Positions 1-5,398 of a stretch of 5,398 bases of DNA are shown here, piece after piece. Under the pieces are notes generated by a model. That model had not been told where the DNA came from. It did no database searches and saw only the letters and a program-made list of their open reading frames with translations. Within the stretch, counting starts at the first letter, position 1; the number at the start of each line of letters is the position of its first letter. The stretch spans positions 1-5,398 of the forward strand of contig JAEEXV010000024.1 of the NCBI GenBank assembly GCA_016287975.1. The letters run 5' to 3'. The position numbers and the translations under genes were made by a program. Origin of the DNA: Lentisphaeria bacterium (GTDB lineage: Bacteria; Verrucomicrobiota; Lentisphaeria; Oligosphaerales; Oligosphaeraceae).

Positions 1-24
1 ATTCTTGCGGCGGTCGGCCCCCGC
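1..24 (+). repeat. Intergenic GC-rich repeat, copy 1 (cut by left edge)
   Basis: This 24-base unit begins ATTCTTGCGGCGG and recurs at 117-140 with one mismatch (T at 14, C at 130). In the second copy the start of the unit is the loop and right arm of a hairpin, so the left arm of this copy probably lies outside the window. Similarity stops after base 24. The surrounding 25-104 contains further related GC-rich fragments: bases 68-79 match the reverse complement of 148-161 with two bases missing. This looks like a dispersed extragenic palindromic element, not a gene. Confidence 0.6.
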
Positions 25-104
25 ATCCGCGCCAATATTCGGGGCTGCGATACCCGCATCGCCCGTTTTCTGCCCCGCCTTCATTTTGCGCCGCCCCCTG
101 GGTG

Positions 105-158
105 CTGTGCCGCCGCATTCTTGCGGCGGCCGGCCCCCGCCGAGACGGCGGGGCACAG
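105..158. repeat. Compound hairpin element containing repeat copy 2
   Basis: Two perfect hairpins stand side by side. The first has arms 109-117 and 122-130 around a TTCT loop. The second has arms 135-142 (CCCCGCCG) and 146-153 (CGGCGGGG) around an AGA loop. An outer inverted repeat, CTGTGCC at 105-111 and GGCACAG at 152-158, brackets both, so the element can fold as a closed compound structure. It carries the second copy of the 24-base unit (117-140). It could be a REP/BIME-like element or the transcription terminator of an upstream gene, but there is no T-run after it. It holds the only CCGG in the window (130-133). Confidence 0.65.
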
Positions 159-186
159 AACCCGCCACCTTTTTTCACGCCGCGAA

Positions 187-214
187 TTGCATTTCCCTCA
201 CCATGACTTATAGT
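187..214 (+). promoter_or_regulatory. Predicted sigma70-type promoter of the regulator gene
   Basis: TTGCAT at 187-192 resembles a -35 box and TATAGT at 209-214 matches the -10 consensus at five of six positions, with 16 bases between them. It sits in the only clearly AT-rich stretch of the window. Transcription would begin near 220-222, a few bases before the palindrome at 229-242. A short inverted repeat, ATGAC at 203-207 and GTCAT at 222-226, flanks the -10 box and could be a second protein site. Promoter consensus in this unknown organism is assumed. Confidence 0.5.
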
Positions 215-228
215 ATATTTCGTCATTG

Positions 229-242
229 GTTAACCGCTTAAC
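229..242. promoter_or_regulatory. Candidate LacI-family operator (autoregulation)
   Basis: GTTAACCGCTTAAC is an inverted repeat centred on a CG step (235-236), with only the pair 234/237 not matching. LacI-family proteins typically bind such CG-centred palindromes, inserting the hinge-helix Leu at the central CpG. It lies just downstream of the predicted transcription start and before the ribosome binding site of the LacI-type gene, where a bound repressor would block transcription of its own operon. The protein's hinge motif is intact. Binding is inferred. Confidence 0.55.
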
Positions 243-244
243 TT

Positions 245-250
245 GGAGGA
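245..250 (+). promoter_or_regulatory. Shine-Dalgarno site of the regulator
   Basis: GGAGGA ends 11 bases before ATG 262, slightly long but usable spacing. It decides between the two in-frame starts: TTG at 226 lies upstream of this site and before the operator palindrome, while ATG 262 places the protein start exactly at the usual LacI-family N-terminus (M-A-V-S-L-E-E-L). Confidence 0.6.
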
Positions 251-261
251 AACGCAGGGGC

Positions 262-1237
262 ATGGCAGTCTCCCTGGAGGAATTGAAGCGTGCGGCGGGG
301 GTGAGCGCGGCGGCGGTGAGCTACGCGTTTTCGCCGCGTCCCGAGAAGCAGTCGAAGATTTCGGCGGCGACGCGGGATCGGATTCTGCGTCTGGCGCAGC
401 AGCTGGGCTACCAACCGAGCATGCTGGCGCGGGGGCTGGCGCAGTCTCGCAGCTACGCGATCGGGCTGCTGCTTCCCGCGTACTGCACGGTGAACATTCC
501 GCTGCACTACCTGCGGATGTTCCACGGGGTTTCCCGCGCTTTGCTGGAGAGCGACTACACGCTGACAGTCTTCTTCGGGTGCGACGCGAAGTTCCTGTCG
601 TGCGTGCGGCAGGGGCGGGTGGACGGGGTGATCTCCATCATCCGCCAGGAGCGGTCGGAGGCGCTGGAGCAGCTTTCGCGCCTGGGCATTCCGTGCGTGC
701 TGCTCAACGGCGCGCCGTCCCTCCCCGAAGCCGCCTGCGGCGTCGTCGGCACCGACTTCGGCGCCTGGGCAGGCGCCGCGCTCGACCGCCTCGCCGCCGT
801 CGGCTGCACCGATTTCCGCCTCTACTGCAAGCACGCGGATTCGCTGGTGATCGACGCGGCCGCCGCGCGCGCCTTCCTTGAACAATGCCGTCAGCGCGGC
901 CTGCGCGGCACCGTCATCGAGGACGGCGCCGCGCCGCGCAACGGGCGCTTCCCCGCGCGCTGCGGCGCGCTCTTCCGCGGGCAGACGCCCGCGCTTGACG
1001 CCTGGATCGCCTCGCGGCAGCCGTCGAACCACGCCGCCTTCTTCCTGGCCGAGCACCTCGTGCGCAACCTCCAGTTGCCGCTGGGGTTCTGCGCCTACCA
1101 CGATTCCGACGCCATCGGGCGCATCGGCACCGAGATGCTGCTCGCGGCGGCCAGCGGCGGCCGCCTCAGCCGCCGCCTCGTCCCCTGCCGCACCGTCCCC
1201 CCCCCAGCCCTCCCCCTCGCCCGTCCACGATTTCTGA
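262..1237 (+). CDS. LacI-family transcriptional regulator (stop lost through C9 tract)
   Basis: This is a cytoplasmic DNA-binding regulator, probably a sugar-responsive repressor. Residues 4-24 form the LacI-type helix-turn-helix (SLEELKRAAGVSAAAVSYAF), with Tyr21 where LacI itself has Arg22. Residues 52-64 (PSMLARGLAQSRS) are the hinge helix with the operator-inserting Leu59. From residue 65 (YAIGLLLP) it becomes a periplasmic-binding-protein-like effector domain. Near the C-terminus (GFCAYHDSDAIGRIGTEMLL) the usual segment between the GFDD-like strand and the last helix is shortened by roughly 15-20 residues, so ligand binding may be atypical. The coordinates assume one C fewer in the 1197-1205 tract, giving about 324 residues, a normal family length, and a TGA stop at 1235-1237. 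As written, the frame stays open into the next gene. Codon style changes sharply near 720. ATG 262 is chosen for its Shine-Dalgarno site and family N-terminus. The family assignment is firm; the ligand is unknown. Confidence 0.85.
1197..1205 (+). repeat. Homopolymer run of nine C at a gene boundary
   Basis: Nine consecutive C follow codon 311 of the regulator. With nine, the frame continues into the downstream secreted-protein gene. With eight, translation ends V-P-P-Q-P-S-P-S-P-V-H-D-F and stops at TGA 1235-1237. Runs of this length are prone to both sequencing error and slipped-strand change, so the tract is either an assembly fault, a fixed frameshift or a phase-variable switch. Confidence 0.7.
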
Positions 1238-1263
1238 CCCGCCAACCACCTCCCCAATCCACT

Positions 1264-3948
1264 ATGAAACCTCTTCTCGCCTCCCTCTTCTTCCTCGCCT
1301 TCGCCGTGGCGGCCGCGCCGATCCCTGGCGAAATCGCCCACTATCCGCTGCAGGACGGCGTCGGCACCATCGCGAAGGAGGCGGCGAACCGCCTCCCGCC
1401 CATCCAGATCAAGCGCTCCTTCTGGACCACGAAGGACGGCGTGCCGCTGATCGACTTCGGCGGCATGAAGAAAAGCCGCGAGGCCTACGCGGAACTCCCG
1501 CCCGTCGACTTCGACGGCGAGTTCACCATCGCCTTCTGGGTCTCCGCCTACTGGTGGAAGGAGAACTGGGCGCCGCTCGTCTACCGCAGCGACGCCACCT
1601 ACGGCATCCGCTGCAACCGCAACCATCCAGGGCAGCTCCACTTCCGCGTCAAGGACCCTGGCTCCAAGCGCGGCATCAACCTGATGAGCAACGCCGTCCT
1701 CGACCAGAACCACTGGTACCACGTCGCCGCGGTCTTCAAGCCAGGTGAATACATGCGCATCTTCATCGACGGCGCCCTCGACAACGAAGCCACCCTGAAC
1801 ATCCCGAAGACCATCGCCGCCGACAAGAACCGCTTCCGCCTCGGCGGCTCAGGCCGCGACAACTACTTCGCGGGCGTCCTCTGCAACCTCCACCTCTACA
1901 AGCGCGCCCTCGACGCCGACGAAATCGCCCAGCTGCGCGCCTCCGAAAACCGCTACGACCTGGGCGCCGCCGCCGCCCTGCCCGAGTCAGGCCCCGTCGC
2001 CTGCACCCTCCAGGGCCGCGTCGCCATCCACCAGGCTGGCGGCATGACCGTCGCCGTCGGCGATGCCAAATACCGCCTCGACAGCCTCTACAGCTATCCC
2101 GCCACCCCCGCCATGGGGTTCAACCACCTCGCCGCCGACGCCGTCAAGGGCGGCGAAGCCGCCTGGAAGCCCGCCGTCTCCGCCGACGGCAGCACCGCCC
2201 GCATCACCGCCCATGGCGCCTCCCTGCGCCTCACCCGCACCGTCACCGTCCTTGAAGACGGGCGCATCCGCATCCAGGACACCTTCCAGAACCCCACCAA
2301 AGAGGACCAGGCCGTCCTCTTCGAACACCGCCTCTCCTCCGCGCAGCCCGTCGCGCAGTGGACGCTGCACGGCGTCGACCAGGCCCGCTCCCCAGGCGAC
2401 GCCCGCCAGCCCTCCGCCAACCCCACGGGCTTTTTCTCCCAGGGCAAATCCTCTTTGGGATGGGTCGTCGAGGACGACATCTTCCGCTGCCACCTCTCCG
2501 CCGCCGTGCGCGACCTCAAAGGCGGCCGCCGCCTCTTCTCCTTCGGAAGCCGCCGCATCGGCGTCCCCGCAGGCAAGTCGCACACGCTGGAGTTCACCCT
2601 CTATCCCTGCGCCAGCCCCGACTACTACGACTTCCTGAACCGCCTCCGCCGCGACTGGCAGGTGCCGCTGGTCACCCTCCCTGGCCCCTTCGGCAGCCTC
2701 CGCACCGCCGCCCAGCGCTCCGAAGTCTTCCGCCGCCTCGCCGCCGACCCCGCCGCCATGAAGCGCGAGTTCGAGACCCGCAACATGAGGGTCATCACCC
2801 TCAACCCATGGTTCCACTACTGGGACGGCGCCGTCTTCGCCAGCAACGACGACTACAAGCGCCACATGCAGAAGGTGATGCCCATCATCCGCGCCGCCAA
2901 CCCCGAGGCCAAGTTCCTCGCCTCCCTCGAGACCTACACCTACTGCCTGCAGGACGAGGACTTCGGCGTGCCCGCCCCCGAGGGCTTCAGCTGGGAGACG
3001 ATCACCCCTGGCACCGCCGCGCGCCTCAAGGCCTCCCCGTGGGTCGATTCCACCCACGTGAACCCCGCGGGCAAATTCAGCCTCTACCCCATGAGCGCCT
3101 TTGAGGGGCGCCGCGTCCCCAGCCTCCCCCTCTCCGTCTACCCCGCCCTCGGGAACCACTTCTTCAAGGTGCGCCTCAAGGAGTTCGACTTCCTCCTCGA
3201 CGAGGTCGGCCTCGACGGCATCTACCAGGACATGTTCGGATTCAGCGCCCCGACCAATCTCCTGCGCGACCGCTGGGACGGCTTCACCGTCTCCGCCAAC
3301 CCGCAGGGGCGCATCGAGAAAAGGTTCACGCATCTCGGCCCCCTCACCGCCAAGGCGCGCGCCGTCTGGCTGCGCCACATCCTCGGCAAGGGCAAGCTCG
3401 CCTTGACCAACTTCGGCGCCCCCACCACCCGCGAACTCCAGACCATCCCCTACATGAACTTCTGCGAGGCCGCGGGGCGCGGCGTCGGGCACCAGGATCT
3501 CAAGTCCATCCCGCCCGACGCCTCGGGCGTCTCCATGAACCAGCTCTCCACCCCCCTGGGCTACGGCCCGCACCGCGTCGAGGAGATCGACCCCGTCGCC
3601 GTCATGGCGCGCGTCCGCGCCTACCTGCGCTACGGCTGCCTCTATGTGCACACCTCCGTGCGCAACCGCTTCCCCGAGGGCCAGGGCGGCTACGGCCCCG
3701 TGAACCACTCCTTCCCGATCACCCCCGTCGAACTGCACCGCGGCTGGGTCAAGGGCAAGGAGCGCATCGTCGCCTGCGTCTCCTGCACCACGACGTGGGA
3801 CAAGCCCGCCAAGCCCGTCGTGCTGCGCTTCGACGCCATCGGCAACCCCGTCCCCGCAGGCGACGCCGCGACCATCACTGGCAGGCCAGGCGCCTGGGAC
3901 ATCACCGTCAAGATCAACGACTGGAAGGAGTTCTGCATCCTTGAGTGA
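1264..3948 (+). CDS. Secreted LamG-domain protein with glycosidase-like TIM-barrel region
   Basis: This is an 894-residue exported protein, probably a glycan-binding or glycan-cleaving enzyme. Residues 1-18 are a Sec signal peptide (MKPLLASLFFLAFAVAAA; likely cleavage after AVA). Residues about 22-228 form a LamG/concanavalin-type jelly roll, recognisable by FTIAFWVSA, the NHWYHVAAVF strand, MRIFIDGALD and the closing LYKRALDADEIAQL. Residues about 245-465 are beta-rich, like the sandwich domains preceding many glycosidase barrels. Residues about 470-800 look like a TIM barrel: strand-like VITLNPWFHYWDG (510-522), FLASLETYTY (551-560), VGLDGIYQDMFGF (648-660) and IPYMNFCEA (728-736). Asp651, Asp656 and Glu735 are candidate active-site acids. 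A small beta domain closes the chain. I cannot name a glycoside hydrolase family, and an inactive binding role is possible. The start has no Shine-Dalgarno site, so translation may depend on ribosomes arriving from the regulator gene. The last bases overlap the next gene. Confidence 0.75.
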   Translation: MKPLLASLFFLAFAVAAAPIPGEIAHYPLQDGVGTIAKEAANRLPPIQIKRSFWTTKDGVPLIDFGGMKKSREAYAELPPVDFDGEFTIAFWVSAYWWKENWAPLVYRSDATYGIRCNRNHPGQLHFRVKDPGSKRGINLMSNAVLDQNHWYHVAAVFKPGEYMRIFIDGALDNEATLNIPKTIAADKNRFRLGGSGRDNYFAGVLCNLHLYKRALDADEIAQLRASENRYDLGAAAALPESGPVACTLQGRVAIHQAGGMTVAVGDAKYRLDSLYSYPATPAMGFNHLAADAVKGGEAAWKPAVSADGSTARITAHGASLRLTRTVTVLEDGRIRIQDTFQNPTKEDQAVLFEHRLSSAQPVAQWTLHGVDQARSPGDARQPSANPTGFFSQGKSSLGWVVEDDIFRCHLSAAVRDLKGGRRLFSFGSRRIGVPAGKSHTLEFTLYPCASPDYYDFLNRLRRDWQVPLVTLPGPFGSLRTAAQRSEVFRRLAADPAAMKREFETRNMRVITLNPWFHYWDGAVFASNDDYKRHMQKVMPIIRAANPEAKFLASLETYTYCLQDEDFGVPAPEGFSWETITPGTAARLKASPWVDSTHVNPAGKFSLYPMSAFEGRRVPSLPLSVYPALGNHFFKVRLKEFDFLLDEVGLDGIYQDMFGFSAPTNLLRDRWDGFTVSANPQGRIEKRFTHLGPLTAKARAVWLRHILGKGKLALTNFGAPTTRELQTIPYMNFCEAAGRGVGHQDLKSIPPDASGVSMNQLSTPLGYGPHRVEEIDPVAVMARVRAYLRYGCLYVHTSVRNRFPEGQGGYGPVNHSFPITPVELHRGWVKGKERIVACVSCTTTWDKPAKPVVLRFDAIGNPVPAGDAATITGRPGAWDITVKINDWKEFCILE
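3923..3930 (+). promoter_or_regulatory. Shine-Dalgarno site deciding a TTG start
   Basis: GGAAGGAG lies inside the end of the upstream gene, ten bases before TTG 3941. It is the strongest ribosome site in the window. It supports TTG 3941 as the start of the hydrolase, since no ATG or GTG in that frame occurs before the conserved N-terminal strand (RTLGTSHGDPTPTRFN). Confidence 0.6.
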
Positions 3949-4705
3949 GCGCTGGGCCATCCGCACCCTGGGGACCTCGCACGGCGACCCGACCCCGACC
4001 CGCTTCAACGTCTCGACGCTGGTCGTCGCCCCGTCGGGGCAGGGACTGCTGATCGACGCGGGCGCGCCCGCCCTGGCCCTGATGATGCGGGGCGGCTTCA
4101 ACCCGCTCGCCCTGCGGCACGTCATCGTCACCCATCTGCACGAGGACCACATCGGCGGGCTGCCTGACATCGTCAAGTTCCAGGCAAAGCGCCTGCCGAA
4201 GGGCGCCGACACCCACGTCTGGCTGCCCGAACGCGGCGCCGACGCCGCGATCCGCGCCTTCCTCGCCCTTGCGCACCGCCCCATTCCCGAGGCCGTCGTC
4301 CCCTTCCACGACTACGCCGCGGGCACCGTCCTCGAATGGGAGGGCGCGCGCCTCGCCGCGATCCCCACCGACCACGCCTTCAACGAGCGCGGGACCTTCC
4401 CAAGTTACGCGCTCACCCTTGACCTCCCGAACGGACGACGCATCCTCTTCACAGGCGACCTCGCCCGCGACTTCCACGACTTCCCCGCAGGCACCCGCGC
4501 CGACCTCGCCTTCTGCGAACTCACCCACTACGACCTGGCAAAGGCCATCCCCACCCTCGCGCGCGAGACCTTCCGCCAACTTGTCTTCACCCACATCGGC
4601 AACGAATGGCAGACCCCCGACGCCCCCGCGCGCTTCGCCGATCTCGCCAACCGCCTCCCCTACCCCGCCCGCATCGCCGACGACGGGGACGCATTCGAAA
4701 TCTGA
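3941..4705 (+). CDS. Metallo-beta-lactamase-fold hydrolase (RNase Z/PhnP-like)
   Basis: This is a 254-residue hydrolase, probably cytoplasmic (no signal peptide), expected to bind two zinc or similar ions. The full motif set is visible: the strand-loop LLIDAG (36-41), THLHEDHIGG with His65, His67, Asp69 and His70, a third-motif His145 in PTDHAF, bridging Asp173 in FTGDLA, and His218 in VFTHIG. His196 in ELTHYD is an additional conserved-looking His. The N-terminal TLGTSHGDPTPTRFNVSTLV and the spacing resemble the RNase Z/PhnP/ElaC branch, which cuts phosphodiesters, but the substrate cannot be read from the sequence, and the long exosite arm of true RNase Z is not evident. It starts at TTG inside the last codons of the LamG gene (8-base overlap), so it is very likely co-translated with it. 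Confidence in the fold is high; in the function, low. Confidence 0.85.
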   Translation: MSERWAIRTLGTSHGDPTPTRFNVSTLVVAPSGQGLLIDAGAPALALMMRGGFNPLALRHVIVTHLHEDHIGGLPDIVKFQAKRLPKGADTHVWLPERGADAAIRAFLALAHRPIPEAVVPFHDYAAGTVLEWEGARLAAIPTDHAFNERGTFPSYALTLDLPNGRRILFTGDLARDFHDFPAGTRADLAFCELTHYDLAKAIPTLARETFRQLVFTHIGNEWQTPDAPARFADLANRLPYPARIADDGDAFEI

Positions 4706-4706
4706 G

Positions 4707-4750
4707 GCCCGCCGCGGGCTTCCCGCCCGCAAGCCCGCCGCGGGCTTCCC
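4707..4750. repeat. Tandem GC-rich inverted repeats, possible terminator
   Basis: An 18-base unit, GCCCGCCGCGGGCTTCCC, occurs perfectly at 4707-4724 and 4733-4750, a 26-base period. GCGGGCTT at 4714-4721 can pair with AAGCCCGC at 4731-4738, or that arm can pair instead with GCGGGCTT at 4740-4747, giving mutually exclusive hairpins. It begins two bases after the stop of the hydrolase. It may weaken or end transcription before the phosphoesterase, although no T-run follows. The unit differs from the 1-158 repeats. Confidence 0.6.
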
Positions 4751-4772
4751 CATCGCCCCTTCAGCAAAATCC

Positions 4773-5398
4773 ATGCAACTCGCCATCCTCGCAGATCTCC
4801 ATCTTACGGGCACGCCTGGCTCGGTGAAGCGCCTCGCCCTCGACTGGGCGCTTGCCGACTTGCGCGCGCGCGGCGTGGCGGCCATTGTCGCCATCGGCGA
4901 CCTCACCGCCACTGGCACCGCCGCGCAGGCGGACGAGGTGCTCGCCGCCCTCGCCGCGACGGGCCTCCCCTTCTGCTCGACACCTGGCAACGCCGAATGG
5001 CGCACCGACCGCACTGGCGCCGTCGCCGCGCGCTTCGACGTGCCGCCCGCCGAAGGCCTCCCGCTCGTCCTCGTGGATTCCGCCAACGGCACCCCCGACG
5101 ACACCGAATGCAGGCGTCTCGCCGCCCTCCCCGACGGCGCGGGGGCCCTCCTCGCCACCCACGTCCCCCCCGCCTCCTGGACCGCCGCCGCGACTGCACT
5201 CCTCGCCGACGCGCGCCGACGCGGCGCCGTCGCGGCCGTCATCGCAGGCCACACCCACGACGACCGCGTGGACGCCCTCCGCGGCCTCGACCCCGACAAG
5301 GCCTCTGGCGGCCCCCCGATGTACGCCATCCTCGACAACGACGGCGGCCCATGGCGCCGCAGCGACCGCGCGATGCCTGGCGTCGCCCCCGCCGAATG
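4773..5398 (+). CDS. Calcineurin-like metallophosphoesterase, 3' end beyond window
   Basis: This is a metal-dependent phosphoesterase, open to the right edge after 208 codons. Two-metal ligands of the family are all visible: Asp8 and His10 (ADLHLTG), Asp43 (AIGDLT), Asn73 (PGNAEW), His130 (LATHVPP), and His160 and His162 (AGHTHDD). The His that usually follows that Asn (GNHD/E) and helps protonate the leaving group is Ala74 here; YfcE-type relatives have a similar substitution (GNCD), so activity is still plausible. Past the core is a LDPDKASGGPP segment, and most of the core domain is inside the window. There is no signal peptide, so it is probably cytoplasmic. ATG 4773 is chosen because it opens directly on the first beta strand (MQLAILADLH). 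No Shine-Dalgarno site precedes it. It lies 67 bases after the MBL-fold gene, across a hairpin repeat, so shared transcription is uncertain. Substrate unknown. Confidence 0.85.
   Translation, partial: MQLAILADLHLTGTPGSVKRLALDWALADLRARGVAAIVAIGDLTATGTAAQADEVLAALAATGLPFCSTPGNAEWRTDRTGAVAARFDVPPAEGLPLVLVDSANGTPDDTECRRLAALPDGAGALLATHVPPASWTAAATALLADARRRGAVAAVIAGHTHDDRVDALRGLDPDKASGGPPMYAILDNDGGPWRRSDRAMPGVAPAE

Larger units (their letters stand above)
262..3948 (+). other. Uninterrupted frame joining regulator and secreted protein
   Basis: As given, no stop separates the LacI-type regulator from the LamG protein: starting at ATG 262 the frame runs to TGA 3946-3948 (1228 residues). An automatic caller would report one fused protein. 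Against a true fusion, a typical Sec signal peptide with its own Met sits at the junction (1264), and a stop is available one frame away just before it. In favour, topology would allow an N-terminal cytoplasmic DNA-binding part, a membrane segment and an exterior LamG part. I treat it as two genes with a displaced stop, with the fusion as an open alternative. Confidence 0.5.

Noticed and set aside
5..241. Open frame of 78 residues across the upstream region
   Set aside because: It translates the hairpin repeats and the promoter island, has a Pro/Arg-rich composition without motifs and no ribosome site.
226..261. TTG 226 as the start of the regulator
   Set aside because: It would add 12 residues before the family N-terminus, start before the Shine-Dalgarno site and run through the operator palindrome. 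ATG 262 fits better.
1248..1253. ACCTCC before ATG 1264, identical to the 16S anti-Shine-Dalgarno core
   Set aside because: Such C-rich hexamers are expected by chance in this C-rich strand, and no mechanism follows from it.
1987..4284. Very long open frame on the minus strand (also 238-1722 and 3914-5338)
   Set aside because: These mirror the third-codon-position bias of the real + strand genes. The products are low-complexity Gly/Ala/Glu/Val strings with no recognisable domain, while the + strand has clear motifs over the same bases.
1..5398. CTAG also appears to be absent
   Set aside because: CTAG scarcity is common in bacterial genomes and expected to be low at this GC content, so it is not informative.
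1..5398. CRISPR array, tRNA or rRNA
   Set aside because: No regularly spaced repeats with unique spacers, and no tRNA cloverleaf or rRNA-like sequence was seen on either strand.

Overview
The window is very GC-rich, with C- or G-ending codons almost throughout. All recognisable genes lie on the + strand, in the order LacI-family regulator, large secreted LamG/glycosidase-like protein, metallo-beta-lactamase-fold hydrolase, calcineurin-type phosphoesterase (cut by the right edge). The gene content (a LacI-like regulator next to a LamG protein with a signal peptide), weak or missing Shine-Dalgarno sites before two of the four genes, and GC-rich hairpin repeats between genes suggest a carbohydrate-degrading bacterium of the PVC group, perhaps Lentisphaerota. 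That placement is inference from style, not from a marker gene.

Layout. Bases 1-186 hold no credible gene. They carry a GC-rich repeat family: two copies of a 24-base unit (1-24 and 117-140), the second inside a compound hairpin (105-158). An AT-rich island (about 185-250) follows, with a sigma70-like promoter (187-214), a near-perfect CG-centred palindrome of LacI-operator type (229-242) and a Shine-Dalgarno site for the regulator starting at 262. The regulator has no in-frame stop: its frame runs through a run of nine C (1197-1205) straight into the signal peptide of the next gene, so 262-3948 is one open frame. With one C fewer, the regulator would stop at TGA 1235-1237, 26 bases before the ATG at 1264. 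The secreted protein (1264-3948) ends inside the start region of the MBL-fold gene (TTG 3941), an 8-base overlap pointing to coupled translation. A pair of 18-base GC-rich repeats (4707-4750) separates that gene from the phosphoesterase (4773 to the edge).

Working model (inference): the LacI-type protein senses a sugar or glycan fragment, binds the palindrome in its own leader and controls a short operon. Its main effector is an exported LamG plus TIM-barrel-like protein that may bind and cut a polysaccharide. The two metal-dependent hydrolases downstream are probably cytoplasmic and their link to the glycan is unproven.

The most unusual signal is compositional. The tetranucleotide CCGG occurs once in the window, inside the 117-140 repeat, and nowhere in the coding sequence, although the composition-matched palindrome GGCC occurs about forty times. 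The other points worth checking are the C9 tract that fuses or separates two genes, a sharp codon-style switch inside the regulator near 720, and a missing catalytic His in the phosphoesterase.
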